From assembly GCA_029784825.1 (NCBI GenBank), contig JAFMAU010000008.1, forward strand, positions 13,475 to 77,474: a DNA stretch of 64,000 nucleotides, given 5' to 3'. The notes beneath the pieces are model-generated. The model saw only the letters and a list, made by a program, of their open reading frames with translations, was not told the DNA's origin and searched no databases. This stretch comes from Nitrososphaerota archaeon (GTDB lineage Archaea > Thermoproteota > Nitrososphaeria > Nitrososphaerales > UBA183). Both the position numbers and the translations under genes were made by a program. Below, piece after piece: positions 25,306 through 33,362 of the stretch (positions are counted from its first letter, which is position 1; every line of letters starts with the position of its first letter).

Positions 25306-26571
25306 CTAGTCGCTTTGATGCAATACACTGCAGCTCGTGGATGTCAGCGGGAGCTGACACGCGAGCTCGAAATTGGCGCTGCCGGACGCTATGACATGGA
25401 CCCCGTAGACCTGACCGGAGCTGGTAGAGGGGACCAGCAGGAGCTGTGCCTCCCCGAACGATATGTTCCCAGAGAAGGTCAGGGTCACGCACTGTCCCTT
25501 GGCCAGAGTGAGGCCATGGTCTCCCTCGCCTCCGGACTGGTCACCGTTCACCAACGCCATCTTCAGCGGGACGCAGGAGCTGCCCGTCACCGTGGAGTTC
25601 ACGGGGACGAACACGACCTGGTCGGGGTGCTCCATCTCGCATCCGATGTCATGGAAGGTGTTGCTGGTTGTAGTGGTGGTGCTGACATGGGTCTCTGTTT
25701 CCATCTGTGTCTGTGTCTGTGTCTGTGTCTGGGTGTGCTGTTCAGAGTCTGAGCCGGACGATCCGCACGAAAAGCCCACCGCTGTGAAGTTGCCGTGGAT
25801 TCCAATGGCGTTCAGGACAACAGACGAGTTCCCCATGTTCTGGACTTGTACGGTGATGGTGGTGCTGTTGCCTGAGACCGAAATCGCCGTGAGGCTCGCC
25901 GAGAGGTTCCCCTGGGCGTGGTCAAGCTGGTCTTCGTCCTGACTCGTCAGGGCCTGCTGAGAGCCGACATGCTCCTGGCCGTGCTCCCCCTGCCCTTCCG
26001 ACCTGACGATCCCCACCGCAGACGGGATCATCTGGTACCCACTGGGGGTGTTGACTATCACAGGGCTGAGCCTGAGGAGGGCGAAATAAGTCCCCTGTAT
26101 GGCTGAGGGTTCTGCCAGAGTGACGGTCAAGGTGCTCCCGCCGGTCGCAAAGGTCACCGGGGACTTTGTCCCGTTGACGTCTATGCTTATGCCTGTTACG
26201 GCAAAGGCGAAGGAGTAGACCACCGTCCCGTTAGGCAGGCTCGCCAGGGCTATGGTTTGAGATATGTTCTGAAGCTTCAGAAGATCCAGCGTCCCTGGGC
26301 TGCTGACCGTGATCGTCTTGGTCGTCTGCTGACCGCCGCTCGCCGGCTCGCCGACGAGCATGTCTATCGACGAATAGCTCAGGTTAAGGGACCTCGTTCC
26401 GGTCGGGACGGTGGGAGGGTCTGTCAGCTGGATAACCAGACTGGCCGAAGAGCCTCCCTGCTGGCCCGAAAGTACGGATGGGTTGAGGTAGATGGTCGAT
26501 GAAACGATGATGATGGCCGCGACCGCGACTGCGGCCGCAGTGTACTTCATTGCTTGTCTTCTTACGGACAT
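25306..26571 (-). CDS. DUF4382 surface protein with a Gln-Thr repeat
   Basis: 421 residues from ATG 26571 (MSVRRQAMKYTAAA). After a signal-anchor helix comes a DUF4382 domain (SLVIQLTDPPTVPTGTRS, LDLLKLQNISQTIALASLP), then a linker rich in Glu, His and Gln, a low-complexity tract HTQTQTQTQTQMETETHV, and a C-terminal Cys-containing beta domain (FHDIGCEMEHPDQVVF). DUF4382 domains occur in archaeal and bacterial surface proteins. Many NxS/T sequons point to a glycosylated ectodomain. Paralogue: 42839-43354. The membrane winged-helix gene just upstream on the same strand may regulate it. Confidence 0.78.
   Translation of the reverse strand: MSVRRQAMKYTAAAVAVAAIIIVSSTIYLNPSVLSGQQGGSSASLVIQLTDPPTVPTGTRSLNLSYSSIDMLVGEPASGGQQTTKTITVSSPGTLDLLKLQNISQTIALASLPNGTVVYSFAFAVTGISIDVNGTKSPVTFATGGSTLTVTLAEPSAIQGTYFALLRLSPVIVNTPSGYQMIPSAVGIVRSEGQGEHGQEHVGSQQALTSQDEDQLDHAQGNLSASLTAISVSGNSTTITVQVQNMGNSSVVLNAIGIHGNFTAVGFSCGSSGSDSEQHTQTQTQTQTQMETETHVSTTTTTSNTFHDIGCEMEHPDQVVFVPVNSTVTGSSCVPLKMALVNGDQSGGEGDHGLTLAKGQCVTLTFSGNISFGEAQLLLVPSTSSGQVYGVHVIASGSANFELACQLPLTSTSCSVLHQSD
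25697..25740 (-). repeat. CAGACA-type microsatellite coding for a Gln-Thr/Glu-Thr tract
   Basis: On the plus strand TGTCTG-type hexamers are repeated almost perfectly about five times from roughly 25706 to 25731, then degenerate. In the protein this gives alternating Thr and Gln (TQTQTQTQTQ) then METETH. Such a unit is prone to slippage in multiples of six bases, which changes length without a frameshift. Confidence 0.7.
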
Positions 26572-26685
26572 TTGTAGGCTCCCCTGAGCCGGATAGGTGG
26601 ATATTGCTAGGCCCTTGAATCCGGGTTCAGAGGCCCGGGGAGACCTGTTCAACCTGATTGAATGGCAGTCGGCCTTCGCTTTCAG

Positions 26686-27129
26686 TTACTTCCAGGTGGC
26701 CAGCCTTCGCCAGACCCTCACCGTCTCATACCACACGACCCCTACGAGGGCGATGGAAGAGCCCACAAGAAACGGGATGTAGGAGGAGGACGATAGCGTC
26801 ATGAGAGAGAAGTAGCCCACAAGGGCCGAAAAGAGCACGGCGAGGAAGAGAAGCTGCGGCACCACAGAGGCGCCCACCTTCACGTAGCCATCTAGGAGCT
26901 GCTTCGTATTGTCCTTGGTGGCCATGTACCGTCCATACCCGTCCTGGGATGCATATCCCGCGTCGATGAGCCTCCTGAGATGATAGGACGCCAGAGACGC
27001 CGTGGAGAACTCAAGGCCACCCTGGACATCTTTCAGCTCGCAGGGCCCGTGCTGAAGTACGTAGAGGTAGACCCGCAGGGTGTTCCCCTTGATCTCCGGG
27101 CCCTGGCCGGGTCCCTGGGCCCTGCTCAT
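26686..27129 (-). CDS. Membrane-bound winged-helix regulator
   Basis: 147 residues. Residues ~15-75 form a winged helix: NTLRVYLYVLQHGPCELKDV, then ASLASYHLRRLIDAGY (recognition helix) and a wing DGYGRYMATKD. Residues ~85-140 form two membrane helices (VVPQLLFLAVLFSALVGYF and SYIPFLVGSSIALVGVVW) ending in a basic tail. The regulator thus reads DNA from the membrane, a design seen in several archaeal one-component regulators. It is upstream of and co-directional with the DUF4382 surface-protein gene, its likely target. Confidence 0.75.
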   Translation of the reverse strand: MSRAQGPGQGPEIKGNTLRVYLYVLQHGPCELKDVQGGLEFSTASLASYHLRRLIDAGYASQDGYGRYMATKDNTKQLLDGYVKVGASVVPQLLFLAVLFSALVGYFSLMTLSSSSYIPFLVGSSIALVGVVWYETVRVWRRLATWK

Positions 27130-27165
27130 TACTGTTCCACCTCCCTTTCCCCTGGCAATTTAACG

Positions 27166-27579
27166 CTAGGGCCTTGAACTCGCCCTGTTAACGTATTCCG
27201 TCACCACCCCGTGGGCAGGGTTGGCCATCAGCGCTTCCAGACTGACCGAGGGGTTCTCCCGCAGAGCCTGCCTCAGCTTCTCCATGTGTCTGCTCGGGTG
27301 CTTGACGGCCTCTCTGTTGGCCTCGGAAACCACGGATTCGTGGTCGCACACCACCGTGAACCTGTCCATTGAGCCTTCCAACTCCTCAATCGCGAAGAGG
27401 ATCGCCAGCACCTCGGCGTCGTCGCTCTCGGCCGCGTCGACCCTTCTGACGTTCCGCCTGCCGCCCCCCTCCACGACGTACCCGACGAACGCCTCACGGT
27501 CCAGGGCGGGGTCGTGCATGTTCAGGATCTTCGCGTCCACATACACTTTCGCCGACCGTGGCCGGCCGAACAGCCTCAT
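27166..27579 (-). CDS. RNase H-like fold protein
   Basis: 137 residues from ATG 27579 (MRLFGRPRSAKVYVDAKIL). The strand KVYVDAK starts an RNase H-like core; a central acidic helix DDAEVLAILFAIEELEG supplies Glu, and FTVVCDHESVVSEAN supplies Asp, matching the D-E-D order of RNase HI-like proteins. The exact active-site geometry differs, so nuclease activity is not certain. It is divergent from a methyltransferase gene with which it appears to share an A/T-rich promoter. Confidence 0.6.
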   Translation of the reverse strand: MRLFGRPRSAKVYVDAKILNMHDPALDREAFVGYVVEGGGRRNVRRVDAAESDDAEVLAILFAIEELEGSMDRFTVVCDHESVVSEANREAVKHPSRHMEKLRQALRENPSVSLEALMANPAHGVVTEYVNRASSRP

Positions 27580-27605
27580 CCTCTCATCATCGGCAACTTT
27601 CCGGC

Positions 27606-27617
27606 CTCTTAAATAAC
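27606..27617. promoter_or_regulatory. Shared divergent TATA element
   Basis: TCTTAAATAACG lies between two divergent genes. Read forward, CTTAAATA is about 26 nt before GTG 27638; read in reverse, TTATTTAAG is about 33 nt before ATG 27579. One A/T-rich core thus seems to serve both directions. Confidence 0.45.
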
Positions 27618-27637
27618 GCGCGGAGGCCGCGACTCTC

Positions 27638-28159
27638 GTGAGTTCCGACCAGCTCATCGAGATGCTCAGCCCCACATCAGGCGAGAAGATCCTCGACATC
27701 GGCGCAGGGGACGGGAGCATGGCTGACAGGGTCCGGAATGCGTCGAAGGGGGCGGAGGTCTACGCGGTCGAACCAAACGAAAAGCGGGTGGCGGCCATGA
27801 GCAGGGCCTATCCGGCCATAAAGGGCTCTGTCGCGAGAGCGGAGCGCCTGCCCTTCCCCGACTCTTACTTCGACAAGGCGTACACCGCCGTGGCGCTCCA
27901 TCACTTCGCCGACATCGATCAGGCGCTTCACGAGGTCGTGCGCGTCCTCAGGCCCGGAGGCTGTTTCGTCATCCTCGAAGTGGAACCGGGTTCCACACTG
28001 GGTAGGCTGTTCAGCTTCTTCGGAAAAGTGATGGGGGAGCACATGACCATGATGCCGCAAGCCTCGCTCCTGGCGAGGTTGAAGGCGGCAGGAGGGCTCG
28101 AGGTGGTCGACTCCGCCAGCTACGGCTCCAGGTACCTAATCCGCCTGCGCAGGCCCTAG
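27638..28159 (+). CDS. Class I SAM-dependent methyltransferase (Methyltransf_11 type)
   Basis: 173 residues. Motif I is KILDIGAGDGSMADRV, the acidic loop is VYAVEPNEKRV, and the Methyltransf_11 hallmark LPFPDSYFDKAYTAVALHHF is followed by VLRPGGCFVILEVEPG. It methylates an unknown small molecule in the cytoplasm. The start is GTG 27638, at leaderless spacing from the TATA box at about 27612. At 173 residues it is a minimal version without an accessory cap domain. Confidence 0.88.
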   Translation: MSSDQLIEMLSPTSGEKILDIGAGDGSMADRVRNASKGAEVYAVEPNEKRVAAMSRAYPAIKGSVARAERLPFPDSYFDKAYTAVALHHFADIDQALHEVVRVLRPGGCFVILEVEPGSTLGRLFSFFGKVMGEHMTMMPQASLLARLKAAGGLEVVDSASYGSRYLIRLRRP

Positions 28160-28323
28160 GGCGCCTGCTGGAGTCTGTTCCCGAGGAAAGGCAGTGCTCC
28201 AACTGAGAACGCCAGATTGAAAAAAGGTCGAGCGACCCTGGATGCAAGAGCTGGGGACCCACGGAGTAGATACAATCCGGGTATGGCTCATGATTATCTA
28301 CTTGGGAAGACGCAGGAAGATCG

Positions 28324-29013
28324 TTGCCCACCTACGACCTAGGCCCACGGAAGATCGAATACACGGTCGTCAAAGGGACGAGCCGGAGGTACACCTACTT
28401 CAGATTCAGGAACGACATGACGCTGGAGGTCGTCCTCCCCCGGGGGAAGCCGATAGACGTCCAGAAGGTCATCTCCGAGAAATCGGGGTGGCTCGGCCGC
28501 GAATACGAAAGGGTGTCCAGGACGGCAAACGTCCTGAGCCGAGGCGAGGTCATGTTCGCCGGCAGGATGCTGAGGGTGGTGTTCTCCGAGGGCGCCGGAG
28601 ACTCGTTCGTCCCGGAGCCGGAAAGGGGAATCGTGACATTGCGCGCCGGTGACGCCAGGAGCACCAGGGAACTCGTCCGCCGTTGGTTCCTCGCCGAGAG
28701 CTCCGCCTATGCGGTAAGGAAGGTGGCCGAGCTGGCTCCGAAGCTCGGGGTGAGGCCCAGCCGGGTCGATGTCCGAGAAATAGGCAAGTGGGGGTACTGC
28801 ACGCGCCGAGGCAGACTAACGTTCAGCTGGCAGCTCGCGGCCCTCCCGGAACGGCTGAGGGAATACGTGGTCCTCCACGAGCTGGCGCATATGATTCACT
28901 TCGACCACTCGCGGTCTTTCAAGAGGACGCTGGCCGCTCTCTGCCCGGACTTCAAAGGACGCGAGAGGGACCTGGATCTGATCGCTCCCTACGACAGGCT
29001 GGCCCCGCCCTAG
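28324..29013 (+). CDS. YgjP/SprT-like zinc metalloprotease (DUF45)
   Basis: 229 residues. The N-terminal domain (RKIEYTVVKGTSRRYTYFRF) is the beta-rich half of the YgjP family, and the zinc site is VVLHELAHMIHFDHSRSFKR with HExxH at residues 185-189 and the third His at 195. The conserved IGKWGYCTRRGRLTFSW precedes it, where most relatives read RWGSCSxxGxLxxNWR. It is probably a soluble metallopeptidase. The start is TTG 28324, 26 nt after a GATTATCT element. The gene overlaps the convergent small membrane protein by 4 nt. Confidence 0.87.
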   Translation: MPTYDLGPRKIEYTVVKGTSRRYTYFRFRNDMTLEVVLPRGKPIDVQKVISEKSGWLGREYERVSRTANVLSRGEVMFAGRMLRVVFSEGAGDSFVPEPERGIVTLRAGDARSTRELVRRWFLAESSAYAVRKVAELAPKLGVRPSRVDVREIGKWGYCTRRGRLTFSWQLAALPERLREYVVLHELAHMIHFDHSRSFKRTLAALCPDFKGRERDLDLIAPYDRLAPP

Positions 29014-29192
29014 CGGGCCTCGCCCTCTTGCTGTCTGCCGAATTTTCGCCTGTTCCAGAGGCTGACGACGACATAAAGTGCGAAGATCAGGGCGATTGCG
29101 AGCGGACTAGTAAAGAGCTGGAAGTACGCAAGCAGTATCACGAACGCCGCGATAAAGGGCAGGGTAAGGAGGAGCTTCGTCCTGGCGTTCAA
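29010..29192 (-). CDS. Small two-helix membrane protein
   Basis: 60 residues with two membrane helices (LLLTLPFIAAFVILLAYFQL and LAIALIFALYVVVSLW) joined by a short Thr-Ser-Pro turn, and a basic tail RRKFGRQQEGEAR. Positive residues at both ends predict both termini in the cytoplasm. Function is unknown. Confidence 0.55.
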   Translation of the reverse strand: MNARTKLLLTLPFIAAFVILLAYFQLFTSPLAIALIFALYVVVSLWNRRKFGRQQEGEAR

Positions 29193-29355
29193 CGGTGCAG
29201 CGGTTCTGAAACTCTAGTTAAGGCATTTGAGGGTAACGTCAGGGCCCTGCCAGTCACCAGCATGTCGGCGGTCGCTTGGGTCAGCCTCCGACCAGGAACC
29301 ACCTTCCGAATCGTGCAGTATCAGGGATAAATATCAAAGTCGAGGGGTCGCATCC

Positions 29356-29718
29356 GTGAGCTATCAGCTAACAGGTGCCCAGGAGCGGAGGAGAAACAAC
29401 GAAACCAAGGCAAACGAGTACTACCAGCGCGTCCGCCAGCAGGAGGAGGAGCTCAAGGCCCTCCAGGGGAAGCTGGGTGATGCAGAAAAGCAGTTCGCCG
29501 AACTTCAGTCCCAGAAGTCAGACCTGGACGCCAGGCTCAGGGCGCTCACCGCCAGCATAGAAGCGAACAACCGGACGCTCACCGACCTGAAGTCGCAGAT
29601 CATGGGGAAGAAGCAGTCCATCGAGAGGGACCAGGCAGAGATGGACAAGTACCAGAACGAGGTCGTGAGGCTCGACCGGGAGATAGGCGAGCTGATGCGA
29701 AACAGGCAGCCCCGCTAG
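29356..29718 (+). CDS. Coiled-coil protein
   Basis: 120 residues from GTG 29356 (MSYQLTGAQERRR). Almost the entire sequence is a continuous heptad coiled coil (RQQEEELKALQGKLGDAEKQ and further), predicted to form an elongated dimer. A GGATAAATATC box is centred about 25 nt before the GTG, supporting this start. It overlaps the end of the convergent cyclase gene by 4 nt. Function is unknown; sequence like this occurs in structural or tethering proteins. Confidence 0.7.
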   Translation: MSYQLTGAQERRRNNETKANEYYQRVRQQEEELKALQGKLGDAEKQFAELQSQKSDLDARLRALTASIEANNRTLTDLKSQIMGKKQSIERDQAEMDKYQNEVVRLDREIGELMRNRQPR

Positions 29719-31652
29719 GCCAAACGGCGCGCCAGGCCGACCTTCTGCAGCATCGCCGTATACCTCGGATCAGCCCTTACATCATCCAGATCCTTGTCTA
29801 TCCCCATCAGAAGGACGAACCTGTCGTGGCGCGTGCGGGCCTCCTCCATTAGCTCAAACCCTCTGTCCACGTCCCCCATCTTGAAACGGAGGGCGGCCAG
29901 GAAGAACGGGGAAAGCCCGCTCGTGAATCGGCCCGCTTCCAATTCCTTGGCGATCGCCCTGCCGTCATCGACCTTCCCCGAAAAGACGAGGACGCGCGCC
30001 CGCATCATCTTGGCAGTGGCCGAGTCGTCCAACTTGGAGAGAGTCTTCGTCGCCTCGTCAGCCTCCTGGATCTTGCCTGCCTCCAGGCACAGCTCGATTA
30101 AGGTGGGGTACACCGTCGCGAAGTTGGAATCCATGTCGATTACCTTCCTGGCCTGCGCTATGCCTTCTTCGTACATCCCCCTGTAGTGGAAGTTGTCAGC
30201 GATGTTGGTGTTTATTATCAGCGAAAGGGGACTCAACTCCAGGGCCCTGTATATCTCCCTGGTCGACTCGTCATTCCTCTTCTCCATTCCCAGGAGCTGC
30301 GCGTACCACTGATGGGCGGTCGGGTAGTTGGGGTTCACCTCGATGGCCCGCCTGAACTCCTGTTCCGCTCTCTCAAGGTCCAGATAGTATCCTTCATAGA
30401 CGGAAGCCAGCACGGCGTGGGCCTCGGCGAGGTCGCCGTCGATGGACAGGGCCTTCAGGGCCGCTTCTTTCGCCTTCGGGAAGCACACTTCGGGGTCCGA
30501 GTCGAAGTTGCTCGCCATGACGTTATACGCCAGGGCCAGGCCCGCATGCCCCAACGCGAAGGTGGGGTCGCGCCCGGTCGACTGCTCGAAGTATCCCACC
30601 GCCTTCTTCAGGGCGTCCAGCGTCCGCTTGTTCCAGTAGAACATCCCCTTCAGGTACAGATTCTGCGCCTCAGGGTCAGCCGCGGCCCCCCTGGCCAGCT
30701 TGCGCCTCTGCGGCTCCGCCAGCTTCACCTTCAGCGCCTCGGCGACCTTCTCGGCCACTTCGCTCTGGACCGTGAAGACGTCGTCGAGCTGCTTATCGTA
30801 GTTCTGGGCCCAAAGGTGCCCTTCGTTCCTCGCGTCGATCATCTGGACGGTTATCCTGACCTTCGTCCCCGCCTTCCTGACGCTCCCTTCGATCACAGTC
30901 CCCACGCTCAGCTCCTTTCCGATGTCGGCGACCCTTTTGGGGGCGGCCTTGTACTGCATGACCGATGTCCTAGCTATCACCGTGAGCTCCGACACCGAGG
31001 ACAGTGAGGTGATGAGCTCCTCAGTCATGCCGTCCGCGAAGTATTCATCGTTCGGGTCAGGGCTCATGTTCTTCAGCGGGAGCACGGCCACGCGGCGGCT
31101 GTCAAGCTCCCCGGCTTCCTCTCTTACATCCCAGGGCATGACCATCCTGTAGACATCCAGCGGGAGTCTCACGTTCTTAAGCGTCCTCTGCTCGATGAGC
31201 TCCATGGGCGCGTCGATCTTGTTGCGCACATGGTCGTACACCTGCCCGGAGATGCAGACCCCTCCCGGCGCCGAAAGAGGCTCTATCCTGGAAGAAACGT
31301 TGACCGCGTCCCCCAGGATGTCCCCCTGGCCGTGGACGACTTCCCCCACATGAATCCCAATCCTGAGCTGGATCCTGCGGTCGTCCGCAACCGAGGAGTT
31401 CCGGCCGCGCATGGCGGACTGGATTTCAAGGGCGCACCTGACCGCCTCGAGGGCGCTCGGGAACATCACGAGGAAGGCGTCTCCGATCGTCTTGACCTCC
31501 GTCCCTCCATGTCTCGCGATCAGGGGCCTTATGATGCCCCGATGCTCATCGAGGAGTTTCAGCGCTAGAGCTTCGTTGGTCTGCCCGAGCGAGGTGAAGC
31601 CGACCACATCGGTGAACATTATGGCGGCCAGCCTCCGTTCTCCCTCGGCCAA
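29715..31652 (-). CDS. Class III nucleotidyl cyclase with TolB-like domain and TPR repeats
   Basis: 645 residues. Residues ~5-165 form a class III cyclase domain with all key residues: metal Asp15 (FTDVVGFT) and Asp58 (KTIGDAFLVMF), base-selecting Lys54 and Asp111, and transition-state Asn118 and Arg122 (LGDAVNVSSRIE). Lys plus Asp predicts ATP as substrate, so cAMP as product. Residues ~185-320 match the TolB-like FlgO-type domain found in bacterial CyaA-TPR proteins (VAVLPLKNMSPDPNDEYFAD, GTVIEGSVRKAGTKVRI). From ~330 to the end come about seven TPR-like repeats. No membrane helix is seen, so it is probably cytoplasmic. A close paralogue is at 36728-38758. Confidence 0.9.
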   Translation of the reverse strand: MAEGERRLAAIMFTDVVGFTSLGQTNEALALKLLDEHRGIIRPLIARHGGTEVKTIGDAFLVMFPSALEAVRCALEIQSAMRGRNSSVADDRRIQLRIGIHVGEVVHGQGDILGDAVNVSSRIEPLSAPGGVCISGQVYDHVRNKIDAPMELIEQRTLKNVRLPLDVYRMVMPWDVREEAGELDSRRVAVLPLKNMSPDPNDEYFADGMTEELITSLSSVSELTVIARTSVMQYKAAPKRVADIGKELSVGTVIEGSVRKAGTKVRITVQMIDARNEGHLWAQNYDKQLDDVFTVQSEVAEKVAEALKVKLAEPQRRKLARGAAADPEAQNLYLKGMFYWNKRTLDALKKAVGYFEQSTGRDPTFALGHAGLALAYNVMASNFDSDPEVCFPKAKEAALKALSIDGDLAEAHAVLASVYEGYYLDLERAEQEFRRAIEVNPNYPTAHQWYAQLLGMEKRNDESTREIYRALELSPLSLIINTNIADNFHYRGMYEEGIAQARKVIDMDSNFATVYPTLIELCLEAGKIQEADEATKTLSKLDDSATAKMMRARVLVFSGKVDDGRAIAKELEAGRFTSGLSPFFLAALRFKMGDVDRGFELMEEARTRHDRFVLLMGIDKDLDDVRADPRYTAMLQKVGLARRLA

Positions 31653-31698
31653 TGGCCTCCACTAGGCTCAACTTCGAGATAAACCCTGTTCCACTATT

Positions 31699-31983
31699 TC
31701 AGATGGCTAGTCCGAACCCTTGGACGAAGGACTCGGCTCTCCTCATCTCAAGCAGGAAGCCTACTCCCTTGGGGGTGAGCCTGTAAGTCCTGTTCTCCCC
31801 GTCCTGCTTCATCTCTAACAATCCCTTCACCGTCAGATCTTCCAGGTACTTCACCATCCTCTCATGGGAGAGGTTCGCTTTGTACAGAATGTGTGTTGGC
31901 TTGGCCTCCCCTTCTGCGCTGACCGCGTTGAGGATGTCCATGTTGATTCTGAGGACGCTCCTCTGTTTCTCACCTTGGGCCAA
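31699..31983 (-). CDS. Winged-helix transcriptional regulator
   Basis: 94 residues from TTG 31983. The fold is a compact archaeal winged helix: RSVLRINMDILNAVSAEG, THILYKANLSHERMVKYLED (recognition helix) and a wing with GENRTYRLTPKG, ending in a dimerisation helix LLEMRRAESFVQG. It starts inside the 3' end of the membrane-protein gene upstream (14-bp overlap), so the two are translationally linked. Likely targets are the operon itself and the divergent secreted-protein gene at 32724. Confidence 0.82.
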   Translation of the reverse strand: MAQGEKQRSVLRINMDILNAVSAEGEAKPTHILYKANLSHERMVKYLEDLTVKGLLEMKQDGENRTYRLTPKGVGFLLEMRRAESFVQGFGLAI

Positions 31984-32623
31984 CTACCTCGCTCCTAACG
32001 ACGAAAACCAACAGGGAAAGGAAGCCGAAGAACTGTACGCCAGTCCCCACAAGAAAGAGAGCGGTGCCCGGAGTCAGGACGGAAACGAGGAGGACTAGGT
32101 GGGCGGCAAGGATGAGGCAGAAACCGACCAGCACGACCGACGAGAACCCTCCCTTCCCCCCTGAACGAAGGAGTACCCCCTGGAAGACTACGAACGCAAG
32201 GAGCACGATTGTCAAGAAATAGCTGAAAAGCGAGAACCCGAAAAGACCGAGGGTGCTTCCGGCGAGCGCGACGGGGGCCACCTCCGTGGCCCTCTTCCCG
32301 TAGGCGGCTCTGGCATAGCCCAGGGCTATGACCAGGTAGGCGACCATCTGGATTGCAAGGTAGGTGAATGACGAGAGCAGAAAGAGGGCCCTGTCCGCCG
32401 GGAACTCCACCAATATCCTCCCGGTCGCGAGCGCGGTGGCCGCGTCTACAGCGAGACCGACCCCCAGGAGCATGAACCCTATGCTTATGGCTCCCAGGAC
32501 CGGGTTCCCCACGAGCCTGTTGGACCTGTAGGCGTAGTAGCTGGTCAGCAGGGCGACGGAGGCGCTGCAGATGTTGAGGCCGAAGGTTATGACCGCGCCG
32601 CTTGCCAACAGTGGACACTTCAC
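31970..32623 (-). CDS. Polytopic membrane protein linked to a regulator
   Basis: About 217 residues from GTG 32623 with six or seven hydrophobic segments (VITFGLNICSASVALLTSYY at the start; FLVGTGVQFFGFLSLLVFVV near the end). The family is not recognised. A GGTTAAAG element lies about 17 nt upstream, so TTG 32608 is an alternative start; the longer frame back to 32782 would overlap the divergent gene and is unlikely. The coupled winged-helix gene downstream suggests that the pair forms a sensor-regulator unit. Confidence 0.6.
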   Translation of the reverse strand: MKCPLLASGAVITFGLNICSASVALLTSYYAYRSNRLVGNPVLGAISIGFMLLGVGLAVDAATALATGRILVEFPADRALFLLSSFTYLAIQMVAYLVIALGYARAAYGKRATEVAPVALAGSTLGLFGFSLFSYFLTIVLLAFVVFQGVLLRSGGKGGFSSVVLVGFCLILAAHLVLLVSVLTPGTALFLVGTGVQFFGFLSLLVFVVRSEVVGPR

Positions 32624-32691
32624 GCCGGGTTGCGGCTTTAACCTTTCTGAGCCTGCGTCTAGACCGAAAGTCCCGACCGAACTTTCCGCCC

Positions 32692-32702
32692 CGCTAAATA
32701 CG
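32692..32702 (+). promoter_or_regulatory. TATA box of the secreted protein gene
   Basis: CGCTAAATACG is centred about 27 nt before ATG 32724, as expected for a leaderless archaeal message. It is nearly identical to the element at 15956-15965. Confidence 0.5.
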
Positions 32703-32723
32703 AAACCGACCCAGAATCCTTCG

Positions 32724-33266
32724 ATGAACACGAAGAAGATAGCAATCGCATCCACAGTCGGAGCGTTCGCAGTCATGGCCATGCTCTTCGCCTATCCGGC
32801 GATGGCAGCCTCGGGCGCTCCCAGCACAGCCAGCGTCCAGCAGATGCTCCAGCACCCGCGCTACGCCAACCTCGACAAGATCCAACTCTCGACAGGACAG
32901 GCCGTCACCCTGACAAGCGTCGCAGGCGGATACTGGGAAGTCGGCGACAGAGCGGTCAACGGGACCGCGTCCGGGACCATGACCCTCCAGGTCACTGGAG
33001 CCTTCAAGGGAGGCTACGCCCTCTCAGTCACCGGCGGCAGCCTCAGCATCAACGGAACTACCTACACCATCTCCGGCGGCTCCGCAGAGCTCGGCCCCTA
33101 TGGAATCCGCATGGTGGGCCAGGGCCAGTCCGGGACCGCACAGTTCCTGTTCGGTGACAGGGGCCTGGGCAACTTCGGCAACTCCAACTACGCGATTCTC
33201 CGCGTCGACCTGCAGAACGGGTCGTCAGAATTCGCGGCGCGATTGCTGGTAACCGTTTCCGTATAG
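32724..33266 (+). CDS. Secreted Gly/Ser/Thr-rich protein, paralogue of 2370-2972
   Basis: 180 residues with a signal peptide (MNTKKIAIASTVGAF, cleavage likely after YPAMAA) and a beta-rich domain that matches the protein at 2370-2972: GTASGTMTLQVTG, LSINGTTYTISGG and YAILRVDLQNGSSEF. The central part (GLGNFGNSNY) is shorter than in the paralogue and there is no acidic linker. Divergent from a membrane protein/winged-helix pair. Function is unknown; I infer an extracellular structural or binding role. Confidence 0.78.
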   Translation: MNTKKIAIASTVGAFAVMAMLFAYPAMAASGAPSTASVQQMLQHPRYANLDKIQLSTGQAVTLTSVAGGYWEVGDRAVNGTASGTMTLQVTGAFKGGYALSVTGGSLSINGTTYTISGGSAELGPYGIRMVGQGQSGTAQFLFGDRGLGNFGNSNYAILRVDLQNGSSEFAARLLVTVSV

Positions 33267-33270
33267 GGAC

Positions 33271-33303
33271 GGCGCGGGCCGACCGCGCCCCCTCCCAATT
33301 TTT
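33271..33303 (+). terminator. Hairpin plus T-run terminator
   Basis: A perfect 7-bp stem GGCGCGG/CCGCGCC (33271-33277 with 33283-33289, loop GCCGA) is followed by a pyrimidine tract ending in AATTTTTCC, a few bases after the stop of the secreted protein gene. It resembles an intrinsic terminator. Confidence 0.6.
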
Positions 33304-33362
33304 CCAGGGGTATTGGTAACCGCGTCACGTTAATACGCCGGCCGTCGGCCTGGCGCGCCTAA

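Noticed and set aside
25697..25740. Tandem short repeats considered as a CRISPR or direct-repeat array
   Set aside because: The unit is 6 bp without spacers and lies in frame within a protein linker; it is a coding microsatellite.
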